Under the pieces are notes generated by a model, which was not told the origin of the DNA, searched no databases, and saw only the letters and a program-made list of their open reading frames with translations. A stretch of DNA of 34,476 bases from Pseudomonadota bacterium. Its GTDB lineage: Bacteria; Pseudomonadota; Alphaproteobacteria; Rhodospirillales; Magnetospirillaceae. The translations under genes were made by a program, and so were the position numbers. The stretch covers positions 1-34,476 of the forward strand of contig JAJXWP010000043.1 in NCBI GenBank assembly GCA_021781575.1, given 5' to 3'. Shown here one piece after another: positions 1-7,550 of the stretch. Position 1 is the stretch's first letter. Every line of letters starts with the position of its first letter.

Positions 1-123
1 GCCGCTGGCATCGGCGCAGCTATCGCTGGCGCTCTGATATACCGATCCAAAGAGCCGGATGCGTGATCCGCACGTCCGGTTCTGTGAGAGGCGCGGGAGA
101 GCAATCTCCCGTGCCTACTCGAC
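1..123 (+). mobile_element. 3' end of a group II intron (domains V and VI)
   Basis: Bases 52-82 fold as a domain V hairpin. GAGCCGGA (52-59) pairs with 75-82, a 2-nt bulge CG lies at 73-74, an upper 4-bp stem joins 60-63 to 69-72, and the loop is 64-68. The conserved AGC triad is at 53-55. Bases 90-99 and 106-115 form a 10-bp domain VI stem around the loop AGCAAT. Below it, 86-88 pair with 118-120 and leave A117 bulged as the branch-point adenosine. The last bases are AC at 122-123, seven positions from the branch point, which fits the AY end of these introns. The frame just upstream (ends TGA at 64-66) reads as a short Gly/Ala-rich tail and does not look like a reverse transcriptase C-terminus. 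The 5' part of the intron lies outside the window. The structure is seen directly; the exact splice point is inferred. Confidence 0.8.
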
Positions 124-1449
124 GCGCTGGAGGCTCTGCTGGCGGGGATCCTGAGAAACCAGGAAGCGTTGTCCGAGGCGATAAGCGCCGATTTCGGCAA
201 CCGCTCCCCCGTTGAGACGAGGCTGTTGGAGATATTTCCGCTGGTCGATGAAATCCGCCACATCAAGCGGCGGCTGAAGCGATGGATGCGCCCCCGGTTT
301 GCCGCGGCGAATTGGCAGTTCCTGCCCAGCCGCGCCCGGATCCTCTATCAGCCGCTGGGGGTGGTCGGTGTCGTCGGAGCATGGAACTACCCCGTCCTGC
401 TGACCCTGTCGCCGCTGGCCAATGCGTTGGCCGCGGGCAATCGAGTGATGATCAAGCCATCCGAGGCCGCCCCGCGCACCGCCGAGACGCTCCGGCGCAT
501 GATCGGCGAGATCTTCGGCGAAGATCATGTGAGGGTGCTGACCGGTGGAGCCGATTTGTCGCAGGCCTTCGCCGCCCTTCCGTTCGATCACCTGATCTTC
601 ACCGGGTCGGGAAAGGTCGGCAGACTGGTAATGAAGGCGGCGGCTGACAACTTGACGCCGGTCACCCTGGAACTGGGCGGCAAGTCGCCGGCGCTGATCC
701 ACGCCTCCTATCCGCTGGATCTTGCCGCCGACCGCATCTGTTCGGCCAAGCTATGGAATGGTGGCCAGACATGCGTCGCACCCGACTATGTCCTGGTTCC
801 TTCGGACAAGGTGGGCGAATTCGTCACCCATGCCGTCAAGATCATCGCCAGGCGGTATCCGCGCCTATGCTCCGCCGACTATACCCGGCTGATCGACCGG
901 CGGGCCTGGCATCGCATGCGCATGCTGGTGGAGGACGCACAGGCCAAGGGCGCCCGGGTACAGTCCGTCGACCCGGCGGGGGAAACCCCGGGCGATGACG
1001 ACCGCGCCTTCCCTCCGACGCTGATCACCGGTGTCGATGACTCGATGCTGGTCATGCAGGAGGAAATATTCGGCCCCATTCTTCCCGTCTTGGGCTATTC
1101 CACACTGGACGAAGCCATTGCGATGGTGAACGCCCGGCCAAGGCCGCTTGCCTTGTACTATTTCGACCAGGATCGGGGGCGGATCGACCAGGTGTTGGCC
1201 CGCACGGTCTCGGGTGGCGTCACCGTCAATGACTGCGTTTTCCATCTGGTCCAGCACAGGCTTCCGTTCGGTGGTGTCGGCCCGAGCGGCATGGGCGCCT
1301 ATCATGGTTTCGACGGCTTTCGGACATTTTCCAAAAAGAAAGGGGTGCTGTTGCAAAGCCGGCTGGCCGCGACGGTTCTCGGTCTGCTGAAACCGCCCTA
1401 CGGCTTTTGGGCGCGCCGCATAGCGTCCCTGCTCATCGGGCGTCGGTGA
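124..1449 (+). CDS. Aldehyde dehydrogenase, coniferyl-aldehyde-dehydrogenase-like (3' exon, interrupted by intron)
   Basis: NAD(P)-dependent aldehyde dehydrogenase resembling the coniferyl aldehyde dehydrogenases (CalB type) that oxidise aromatic or aliphatic aldehydes to acids. Visible motifs are the cofactor segment PLGVVGVVGAWNYP, the FTGSGKVGR turn, the catalytic glutamate in LELGGKSP (codon at 670) and the nucleophile in GGQTCVAPD (Cys codon at 772). The C-terminal PFGGVGPSGMGAYHG segment is intact. The frame is open from the intron boundary, where it reads ALEALLAGILRNQEAL, the usual N-terminal helix of this family. An ATG at 169 exists but would remove that helix, so it is probably not the native start. 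About 441 residues are present and roughly 20-40 N-terminal residues must lie before the intron. Function depends on the intron splicing. The gene ends in a hairpin shared with the convergent Lrp gene. Confidence 0.8.
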   Translation, partial: ALEALLAGILRNQEALSEAISADFGNRSPVETRLLEIFPLVDEIRHIKRRLKRWMRPRFAAANWQFLPSRARILYQPLGVVGVVGAWNYPVLLTLSPLANALAAGNRVMIKPSEAAPRTAETLRRMIGEIFGEDHVRVLTGGADLSQAFAALPFDHLIFTGSGKVGRLVMKAAADNLTPVTLELGGKSPALIHASYPLDLAADRICSAKLWNGGQTCVAPDYVLVPSDKVGEFVTHAVKIIARRYPRLCSADYTRLIDRRAWHRMRMLVEDAQAKGARVQSVDPAGETPGDDDRAFPPTLITGVDDSMLVMQEEIFGPILPVLGYSTLDEAIAMVNARPRPLALYYFDQDRGRIDQVLARTVSGGVTVNDCVFHLVQHRLPFGGVGPSGMGAYHGFDGFRTFSKKKGVLLQSRLAATVLGLLKPPYGFWARRIASLLIGRR

Positions 1450-1459
1450 CCGCCAGGGA

Positions 1460-1493
1460 AGTGCAGTGAACCTTTTGAATAAGTCACTGCACT
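1460..1493. terminator. Perfect 10-bp inverted repeat between convergent genes
   Basis: AGTGCAGTGA (1460-1469) and TCACTGCACT (1484-1493) are perfect inverted copies around a 14-nt loop. The repeat fills the gap between the aldehyde dehydrogenase stop and the stop codon of the convergent Lrp gene, which it overlaps. This is the usual place for a bidirectional terminator. No T-run follows on either strand, so intrinsic termination is uncertain. It could instead block RNA decay or bind a protein. Confidence 0.55.
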
Positions 1494-1935
1494 AGCGTTC
1501 AAATTTGGTGGTCAGCAGCAGCGACGTGACCGTCCGGCGAACGCCGGGGATGCCCCCGATCCAGTCCAGTGTTTCGTCGAGACGGGCCGTCGACGACGCC
1601 TCGACCTCCACCAGGAGATCGAACTGACCGCTGGCGGTGCAGCAGCGGCGAATTTCCGGCCGGTTGCGCAAGGCATTGACCGCACGTGCCAGTTCGCGGG
1701 CGCCAACCTCAATGAGGACATGAGCCTGCAGTTTTCCGTTCGGTGACGCCTTTTCGCCAAGCAGCACGGTATAGCCGGCGATGATCCCATCGCGCTCCAG
1801 GCGCTTGAGACGCTGCTGCAGGGTGCTGCGCGATACGCCCAAACGCTGGGCGAGTGTGGAAATGGGCTGGCGGGCGTTGGTCCGCAGCAGGGCCAGCAGT
1901 TCACCATCCTTGGCGTTGTCGACAGGCCGGTTCAT
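1492..1935 (-). CDS. Lrp/AsnC family transcriptional regulator
   Basis: A 147-residue protein of standard Lrp/AsnC size. The N-terminal winged helix (about residues 8-60) contains the LAQRLGVSRSTLQQRLKRLERDGII recognition region, and the C-terminal RAM/AsnC ligand-binding domain (about 70-145) includes the GQFDLLVEVE strand and the closing TSLLLTTKFER. Members form dimers to octamers that bind amino acids and usually control the adjacent divergent catabolic operon. Here that operon, 145 bp away, looks like lysine degradation, so lysine or an intermediate is the expected effector (inference). The start ATG at 1935 gives the full helix-turn-helix and was preferred. Confidence 0.88.
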   Translation of the reverse strand: MNRPVDNAKDGELLALLRTNARQPISTLAQRLGVSRSTLQQRLKRLERDGIIAGYTVLLGEKASPNGKLQAHVLIEVGARELARAVNALRNRPEIRRCCTASGQFDLLVEVEASSTARLDETLDWIGGIPGVRRTVTSLLLTTKFER

Positions 1936-2080
1936 CGCGGTTCAATCCCCGGGGTTGGGAACGGGCTGGCCCAGTTTACCGGCATAACGTCGGCTTACCA
2001 GCCCGATCAGCGCATATCGCCGGTTTTTCCCGCCATTGGGCAGCCCCACATGCAGAACATCCTGATGGAGACCGGCGGTC

Positions 2081-3163
2081 ATGCGAAAGATCATCATCCT
2101 CGGATGCGGGCGGATCGGCCTGCGTATCGCGGAATTGCTGGCGGGCACCGGCGATTATGCCGTCACCGTCGCCGACCGCACCGAGTCGCAGCCGGACGGC
2201 GGGATCGTCGGACCGGTGGCGCGGCGGCAGGTCGATGTGCGCGATCCATCGGCGCTTCGGCAGGCCCTTGCCGGGCAGGAGATGGTGGTCAGCGCCTGTC
2301 CTTATTTCCTCAACATCGGCATCGCGGAAGCGGCGAGGGATTGCGGGACGCACTATTTCGACCTGACCGAGGACGTGGAGACGGCCCGGGCGGTGGCGAA
2401 GATCGCCGCCGGCGCGGATACCGCCTTTGCTCCGCAATGCGGGCTGGCTCCCGGATTCGTCGGCATCGTCGGGCATCACATGGCGCTAGGGTTCGACAGA
2501 ACCCGGGCGATCCAGATGCGCGTCGGAGCCTTGCCGGTCTACCCGGTCAACGCGCTGAAATACAGCCTGACCTGGTCAACCGACGGCCTGATCAACGAGT
2601 ACTGCAACCCGTGTGACGCGATTTTCGACGGCCGCCGGGTCCAGATGCTGCCGCTGGAAGGGTTGGAGCGCTTCTCGCTGGACGGCGTCGACTACGAGGC
2701 ATTCAACACCTCGGGCGGGTTGGGCAGCCTTTGCGAGACGCTGGCCGGCAAGGTGGAGGAACTGAGCTACAAGACCATCCGCTATCCGGGCCACCGCGAC
2801 ATCATCCGCCTTCTGCTGCATGACCTCGGCCTGCAGCATGACCGCGAGACCTTACAGAGGATCTTCGAGCGAACCATCCCGCGGACCGAGCAGGACGTGG
2901 TGATCCTGATGGTCAACGCCATCGGCGAGAAGCACGGCCGGCTCTGCCAGGAGACGTACTCGATCAAGGTGTACGGTGACGGCCGTGCAAGCGCCATCCA
3001 GGCAACCACCGCCGGGGGGCTTTGCGCGATGGTCGATCTGTTCGTCGCCGGCCGGCTGCCGCTCCGCGGGCTGATCCGCCAGGAGGACGCGGCTTTGCCG
3101 GATTTCCTGGCGACCCGCTTCGGCAGCCTGTTTCGGCCGCCTCGCCAGCGGATCGCCGCATGA
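2081..3163 (+). CDS. Saccharopine dehydrogenase / lysine 6-dehydrogenase-like oxidoreductase
   Basis: A 360-residue NAD(P)-dependent enzyme. The N-terminal Rossmann domain carries GCGRIG at residues 8-13 and an acidic residue after the second strand (VTVADR). The C-terminal domain has the saccharopine-dehydrogenase hallmark QCGLAPGFVGIVG and the region GALPVYPVNALKYSLTWS. Such enzymes release 2-aminoadipate 6-semialdehyde, either from saccharopine or directly from lysine (lysine 6-dehydrogenase). No lysine-ketoglutarate reductase is fused to it or lies beside it in the window, which slightly favours direct lysine oxidation, but the sequence cannot decide. Its stop overlaps the ATG at 3160 of the next frame (ATGA). 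It is the first gene of an apparent operon with the 2-oxoadipate decarboxylase and the ALDH7 gene. Fold assignment is firm; the substrate is inferred from neighbours. Confidence 0.78.
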   Translation: MRKIIILGCGRIGLRIAELLAGTGDYAVTVADRTESQPDGGIVGPVARRQVDVRDPSALRQALAGQEMVVSACPYFLNIGIAEAARDCGTHYFDLTEDVETARAVAKIAAGADTAFAPQCGLAPGFVGIVGHHMALGFDRTRAIQMRVGALPVYPVNALKYSLTWSTDGLINEYCNPCDAIFDGRRVQMLPLEGLERFSLDGVDYEAFNTSGGLGSLCETLAGKVEELSYKTIRYPGHRDIIRLLLHDLGLQHDRETLQRIFERTIPRTEQDVVILMVNAIGEKHGRLCQETYSIKVYGDGRASAIQATTAGGLCAMVDLFVAGRLPLRGLIRQEDAALPDFLATRFGSLFRPPRQRIAA

Positions 3164-3195
3164 ACGCCGCCGTATCAACGCCGGAGGAGACCGCC

Positions 3196-4227
3196 ATGCC
3201 CGATGCTGAACCGCCGGCACTTCGCGATATCCTGGTCCGCATGGTCGGTTCGTCCGAGGCCGAAGCGCTGCTGACCACGGTCGAACTTCCGCCCGCCGTC
3301 AGGACGTCCGCCGTGGCGTGTCGCGCCGTGTTGGCGGCGGCGCTGGCCTTGATCCTGTTTCGCGGCTTGCTGGAGCGTGTGCCGCAGGGGCGGGACTATG
3401 TGGACGACCAGCGCAAGGTCGGCCGGCGGATCGTCTTCGACCACGGGGCGCTGCGCACCGTGGCCTGCCCTTGCGGCGCCCTGCCGGCCGGGCGTGCCGC
3501 CTTCGCCCGTCTCCTGGAGCCCCTCGGCTATCGCCGAACGGTGGTTTATCCGTTGGAGCGGATCAGCATGAGCGGCCATGTCTACACCCAGATGGACTTT
3601 CCTGAGGATCTGCCGCAGTACTTCGTCAGCGAACTCCATCCGGAACGGTTCTCGCCCGATTTCCGCGCGGCGGTGAGCAGGGTCGTCGGCGGATCGCGCG
3701 ACCCCCTGCATTCGCAGGCCGCCGGGCATCTGGTGGAACTGGCATGGTCGGGCCATCTGCCGCATCGCGAGGCGGCCAGCCTGGTCGAGGATCTGGGTGC
3801 TTGTTTCGAGCGCCAGCATGACGTGCCGAGGGAAGGCGATTACGAACTGCTGCTGGCGGAATCAGCCGAGATGGCCTGGATCGCCACCGAAGGAAACGCG
3901 TTCAACCACGCCACCGATCGCGTTCCGGACCTCGGCCGTCTGGCCGAGGAACAACGCCGCCGGGGACGAACGGTCAAGGAGCGCATCGAGGTCTCGGCCT
4001 CGGGGCGAATCCGGCAAACGGCGCTTCGTGCCGCGCCGGTCAAGCGGGCTTTTCGACGGCCCGACGGCTCGACGGTGATGCGGACGGTACCCGGTTCGTT
4101 CTTCGAGTTCATCAGCCGGACCGCCTATTTCGACGCCGCCGACGGGCGGACCAAGCTTGACCTGGGGTTCGACAGCGCCAACGCGCAGGGGATCTTCCGC
4201 ATGACCTCCACTGCCGGCAAGGAGTGA
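3196..4227 (+). CDS. hglS: 2-oxoadipate dioxygenase/decarboxylase (HglS/YdcJ, DUF1338 family)
   Basis: Non-haem Fe(II) enzyme family that converts 2-oxoadipate with O2 to D-2-hydroxyglutarate and CO2, a late step of lysine catabolism through aminoadipate. Seen here are the metal-site motifs FDHGALRTV and NAFNHATDRV, each with a conserved histidine, the family segment RISMSGHVYTQMDFPEDLPQ, and the late FFEFISR motif whose glutamate may be a ligand. The frame is open from the ATGA overlap at 3160, but GGAGGA at 3183-3188, seven bases before ATG 3196, favours the latter (343 residues). The shorter product is a little smaller than Pseudomonas HglS. The next gene starts 5 bp after the stop, so the two are translationally close. 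Family assignment is from recalled motifs and the pathway fit with both neighbours. Confidence 0.8.
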   Translation: MPDAEPPALRDILVRMVGSSEAEALLTTVELPPAVRTSAVACRAVLAAALALILFRGLLERVPQGRDYVDDQRKVGRRIVFDHGALRTVACPCGALPAGRAAFARLLEPLGYRRTVVYPLERISMSGHVYTQMDFPEDLPQYFVSELHPERFSPDFRAAVSRVVGGSRDPLHSQAAGHLVELAWSGHLPHREAASLVEDLGACFERQHDVPREGDYELLLAESAEMAWIATEGNAFNHATDRVPDLGRLAEEQRRRGRTVKERIEVSASGRIRQTALRAAPVKRAFRRPDGSTVMRTVPGSFFEFISRTAYFDAADGRTKLDLGFDSANAQGIFRMTSTAGKE

Positions 4228-4232
4228 ACGCC

Positions 4233-5738
4233 ATGGATGAAGCCCTCTCGCTATGCGCCTCCCTCGGGGTTGCCACCTGGCTCGGCCGGGAAGGTGACAT
4301 TCCGTTGCGCTCGCCGATTGACGGCCGCTGCTTCGGCTTCCTGTCCGGCGATTCCGCCGATGCGGTCGATGACAAAATCGCTGCCGCCTGCGAGGCCTTC
4401 CACGAATGGCGCCAGGTGCCGGCCCCGCGCCGCGGTGAATTGATCCGCCGCTTCGGCGAGGAACTGCGCGCCGCCAAGCAGCCGCTCGGCCGTCTGGTCA
4501 CGCTGGAAACGGGTAAGATTCTCGAGGAAGGCCGTGGCGAAGTGCAGGAAATGATCGATATCTGCGATTTCGCCGTCGGGCTGTCGCGGCAACTGCACGG
4601 GCTGACCATGCCAAGTGAGCGGCCGGGCCATCGAATGATGGAGACCTGGCACCCGCTGTCGCCGGTGGCCGTCATCACCGCGTTCAATTTCCCGGCCGCC
4701 GTCTGGGCGTGGAATGCCGCCGTGGCGCTGGTTTGCGGCGACCCGGTGTTGTGGAAGCCCTCGGAAAGGACGCCGCTGACCGCTTTGGCCTGCCAGGCCC
4801 TGTTTCGCCGAGCGGCACAAGACTTTGACGCGGCGCCCGACGGCCTGGTGCAGGTTGTGCTGGGCGGGCTGGACGCCGCCCGGCGCCTTGCCGCCGACAT
4901 CCGCCTGGGCCTGGTCAGCGCCACCGGCAGCTGCAGCATGGGCAGGGCCTTGGCGCCGGTGGTGGTCGGTCGGCTCGGCCGTTGCCTGCTGGAACTGGGG
5001 GGCAACAACGCGGCCATCGTCACCCCTTCGGCCGACCTTGACCTGGCGTTGCCGGCCATAGCCTTCGCCGCGATCGGCACCGGCGGCCAGCGCTGCACCA
5101 CGCTGCGCCGCCTGATCGTCCACGAGGCGGTCGCGCCGGAACTGGCGGAGCGCCTGGAGCAAGCCTTCGCCCGGTTGCGGATCGGCGACCCACGGCAAGC
5201 CGATACGGTGATGGGTCCGCTGATCGACCGGCAGGCGTTCAACGCAATGGAATCAGCCCTGGCACGGGCCCGTGCCGACGGCGGACGCATTGCCGGCGGC
5301 GGGCGGCGGATGGTTGAACGCTTCCCGGACGCCTTCTATGTCGCACCGGCCCTGGTCGAGATGCCGGCGCAGACGGCAGTGGTCGAAGAGGAAACGTTCG
5401 GCCCGATTGTCTACATGATGACCTATCGTGATCTTGGCGATGCCATCGCCATGCACAATGCCGTGCCGCAAGGACTGGCCTCCAGCATTTTCACCAACGA
5501 CCTGCGCGAGGCGGAGCTGTTCCTGAGCGCCGCCGGCAGCGATTGTGGCATCGCCAATGTCAACATCGGGCCGAGCGGGGCCGAGATCGGCGGCGCCTTC
5601 GGTGGCGAAAAGGCCAGCGGCGGCGGCCGGGAAGCGGGCTCGGATGCGTGGAAGAGCTATATGCGCCGGGCCACCAACACCATCAATTTCTCACGCGCCT
5701 TGCCGCTGGCCCAGGGTATCCGGTTCGCCCTGGGCTGA
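4233..5738 (+). CDS. ALDH7-family aldehyde dehydrogenase, probable 2-aminoadipate semialdehyde dehydrogenase
   Basis: A 501-residue NAD-dependent dehydrogenase. The catalytic glutamate is in LELGGNN (E254) and the nucleophile in TGGQRCTT (C288). The C-terminal stretch FGGEKASGGGREAGSDAWK and the late RATNTINFS are typical of the ALDH7 (antiquitin) branch, which oxidises 2-aminoadipate 6-semialdehyde to 2-aminoadipate in lysine breakdown and also betaine aldehyde in some bacteria. A GTG at 4224 is in frame, but AAGGAG at 4219-4224 is placed 8 bases before ATG 4233, which is therefore chosen. It would act between the upstream dehydrogenase and, after an aminotransferase not found in this window, the HglS-type enzyme. 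The ordering in the pathway is an inference; the family call is strong. Confidence 0.86.
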   Translation: MDEALSLCASLGVATWLGREGDIPLRSPIDGRCFGFLSGDSADAVDDKIAAACEAFHEWRQVPAPRRGELIRRFGEELRAAKQPLGRLVTLETGKILEEGRGEVQEMIDICDFAVGLSRQLHGLTMPSERPGHRMMETWHPLSPVAVITAFNFPAAVWAWNAAVALVCGDPVLWKPSERTPLTALACQALFRRAAQDFDAAPDGLVQVVLGGLDAARRLAADIRLGLVSATGSCSMGRALAPVVVGRLGRCLLELGGNNAAIVTPSADLDLALPAIAFAAIGTGGQRCTTLRRLIVHEAVAPELAERLEQAFARLRIGDPRQADTVMGPLIDRQAFNAMESALARARADGGRIAGGGRRMVERFPDAFYVAPALVEMPAQTAVVEEETFGPIVYMMTYRDLGDAIAMHNAVPQGLASSIFTNDLREAELFLSAAGSDCGIANVNIGPSGAEIGGAFGGEKASGGGREAGSDAWKSYMRRATNTINFSRALPLAQGIRFALG

Positions 5739-5753
5739 ACCGAAGCGGCCGGT

Positions 5754-5771
5754 CGGAAGGCGAGGCTTCCG
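5754..5771. repeat. Short hairpin after the ALDH7 gene
   Basis: CGGAAG (5754-5759) and CTTCCG (5766-5771) pair around a 6-nt loop just after the ALDH7 stop. There is no following T-run. It could be a weak terminator or processing site separating the lysine genes from the glutathione transferase gene. Confidence 0.25.
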
Positions 5772-5859
5772 CCATCCGCGGCATCCGGCCTATTCTCGGC
5801 TGATCCGCTTGGCCTCGGTTGGCGATGCGGAGCAATGCAACAGCGATCGAGAAACTCTC

Positions 5860-6528
5860 ATGCTGCGGTTCTATTATTCGCCCGGTGCCTGTTCCTTGGC
5901 GCCCCATATCGTCCTGGAAGAAATCGGCCTCGCCTACGAAGAGGAGATCGTCTCGGCCCGGCCGGATGCCGACGGGTTGAAGACCACCAGCCGGGAGTGG
6001 AAGGCGTTCAACCCGAAGGGGCGGGTGCCCGCGCTGGCCGGTGTCCCCGGGCGGATTGGCGGCGCCGACAACCTGCTCACCGAAGCCAATGCCATCATGA
6101 TCTACCTGGCGCGCAGCAACCCGCTGGCCGGGCTGCTCCCGGCCGACCCTGCCGCCGAGGCACGTTGCATCGAGTGGTTGAACTGGCTGACAGGCAGCGT
6201 TCATGCGACAGCCTGGGCGCAAGTATTCCGTCCTTACCGCTTTGCCGCCGAGGAACAATGTTTTCCCGCCATCAAGGCGAAAGGAGAAGAGGACTTACGG
6301 ACGCATTTCGCCTATGTCGACGCGCTGCTGGCCGACGGACGCGACTGGGCGGTGCCCGGGGGCTATTCGGTGGTGGATCCCTATCTCCTGGTATTCTACG
6401 GCTGGGGCAAACGGATCGGCTGGGACATGAGGGGGCTTTACCCGGCATGGACCGCCCAGGCCGACAAAGTGCTCGCCCGGCCAGCCGTCCGGCGGATCAT
6501 CGCGCGCGAGGGCCTGACCTATTATTGA
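5860..6528 (+). CDS. Glutathione S-transferase family protein
   Basis: A cytosolic GST of 222 residues. The thioredoxin-like N-domain begins MLRFYYSPGACSLAPHIVLEE, matching beta-class and related bacterial GSTs in which a Ser or Cys in SPGACS contacts glutathione. The FNPKGRVPAL cis-proline loop follows at about 48-57, then LLTEANAIMIYLA with the Glu-Ala pair that binds the glutamyl group. An all-helical C-domain includes SVVDPYLLVFYGW, the usual N-capping box. Substrate is unknown. The ribosome site is weak. The gene lies 122 bp behind the ALDH7 gene and may or may not share its transcript. The frame is open far upstream, but only the ATG at 5860 gives a normal GST N-terminus. Confidence 0.88.
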   Translation: MLRFYYSPGACSLAPHIVLEEIGLAYEEEIVSARPDADGLKTTSREWKAFNPKGRVPALAGVPGRIGGADNLLTEANAIMIYLARSNPLAGLLPADPAAEARCIEWLNWLTGSVHATAWAQVFRPYRFAAEEQCFPAIKAKGEEDLRTHFAYVDALLADGRDWAVPGGYSVVDPYLLVFYGWGKRIGWDMRGLYPAWTAQADKVLARPAVRRIIAREGLTYY

Positions 6529-6675
6529 GGCGGCGAGGTTCTTTGCCAGGAGCTGCGTCTGCCGAGCGGCGAGGTGCTGATCCCCGCCGGAACGACCCTG
6601 ACACCGAAGCTGATCCAACGGCTGCGGGAATTGGTGCCGCTCGGCATCGGCTGTGACCGGCTGGTGGTTCGCTGA
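6529..6675 (+). pseudogene. Orphan C-terminal gene fragment
   Basis: The frame continuing directly after the GST stop codon is open to TGA at 6673-6675 and reads like a real protein end (ELRLPSGEVLIPAGTTLTP, then an amphipathic helix KLIQRLRELVPLG). The pattern of a Leu/Gly-rich hairpin followed by TLTPKLIQRL resembles short segments found in HD-GYP and related regulatory proteins, but the match is too short to assign. No start codon or ribosome site is visible, so it may be the remnant of a gene removed by deletion, or a readthrough extension of the GST. Confidence 0.3.
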
Positions 6676-6695
6676 GAGCCGGTCTCCGCATCAGG

Positions 6696-7550
6696 TCACG
6701 CCGACACCGCGCCCCACCATCCGAAAGGCACCACTTTGTTCTCGGCGTCATGGCCGATATCGGCGCGGCCGAGATAGGGGATGCGCGAAGCGTTGCACCA
6801 ATGGATCGTCACCGCCTCCTCGCTTTGGCCAAAGTCGGGGCGGTTGGGCGGTATGTCGCTGCAGCGTCCCAACATGATGCCGGCTGCCCGGCGAATGCCG
6901 GGGTTGCCGGTGATATGGCAGAGGGTGCGGTCGATCCGGTACATATGCTCGGCCACTTCCTCCAGCATCAGGATATGGCCGGTCAGGTCGGGCTGCCACG
7001 GCGTACCGAGAAGATGGGCAAGGATGGTCATGTTGAACGCCGCCGCCGGGCGCTTGGCCGGCAGGGTCGGTTCCAGCGAAGAGCGGGCGCCTTCCACCAG
7101 GAAGGCCAGGGCCCGCCCGACCGCGGCATGGCCTCCTTCGCGGTTGACGTCTGCCGGCATCGGGGCGTGCGCGACGCGTTCGTAGCCATGCCGGTAGAGC
7201 GCCCCGAGGAGGGTGCCGGCGTCGCTGTAGCCGAGATAGGCCTTGCGGCGCGCCGCCGAAGTGAGGGCGGGCAGCAGGCGCTCGGTCAGGCGGCAGGATC
7301 CATAGCCGCCGCGCGCAAACCACAAGGCGTCGAAGGAATCGTCGTTGGCCACGTCGAGGAAGGCCTGCAGGCGCGCTTCATCGTCGCCGGCGAAATGGCC
7401 GTGGGAAAGGAAGCATTGCGGGTGGAAAAAGATCTCGGGCGGCCGATGCGGATACAGGGTGGCGGCCAGGCCGGCAACCCTCTCGGCGATGGCCGGATCA
7501 ATGCGGGAAGCGGGCGCTACCACGCCGATCCTGACCGCTGATTCACCCAT
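6696..7550 (-). CDS. ldcA: Peptidase S66 family, muramoyltetrapeptide LD-carboxypeptidase
   Basis: A 284-residue serine peptidase of the S66 family. LdcA members remove the terminal D-Ala from cytoplasmic muropeptide tetrapeptides so that the tripeptide can be reused. The whole triad is visible: nucleophile S109 in the GYSDAG elbow, a glutamate at E197/E198 in LMLEEVAE, and H267 in the IGHDAENKVVPFG loop. The N-terminal RIGVVAPASRI strand is typical, as is the FARGGYGSCRL motif. No signal peptide is seen, consistent with a cytoplasmic recycling enzyme. GGAG seven bases before the ATG supports the start. MccF-type immunity proteins share the fold and are an alternative, but the divergent Mur ligase next door favours wall recycling. 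Confidence 0.85.
   Translation of the reverse strand: MGESAVRIGVVAPASRIDPAIAERVAGLAATLYPHRPPEIFFHPQCFLSHGHFAGDDEARLQAFLDVANDDSFDALWFARGGYGSCRLTERLLPALTSAARRKAYLGYSDAGTLLGALYRHGYERVAHAPMPADVNREGGHAAVGRALAFLVEGARSSLEPTLPAKRPAAAFNMTILAHLLGTPWQPDLTGHILMLEEVAEHMYRIDRTLCHITGNPGIRRAAGIMLGRCSDIPPNRPDFGQSEEAVTIHWCNASRIPYLGRADIGHDAENKVVPFGWWGAVSA

Noticed and set aside
1-66. Gly/Ala-rich reading frame ending at TGA 64-66 as a protein gene tail
   Set aside because: The stop falls inside domain V of the intron and the sequence does not resemble an intron reverse transcriptase end. It may be noncoding domain IV, and too little is visible to annotate a gene.
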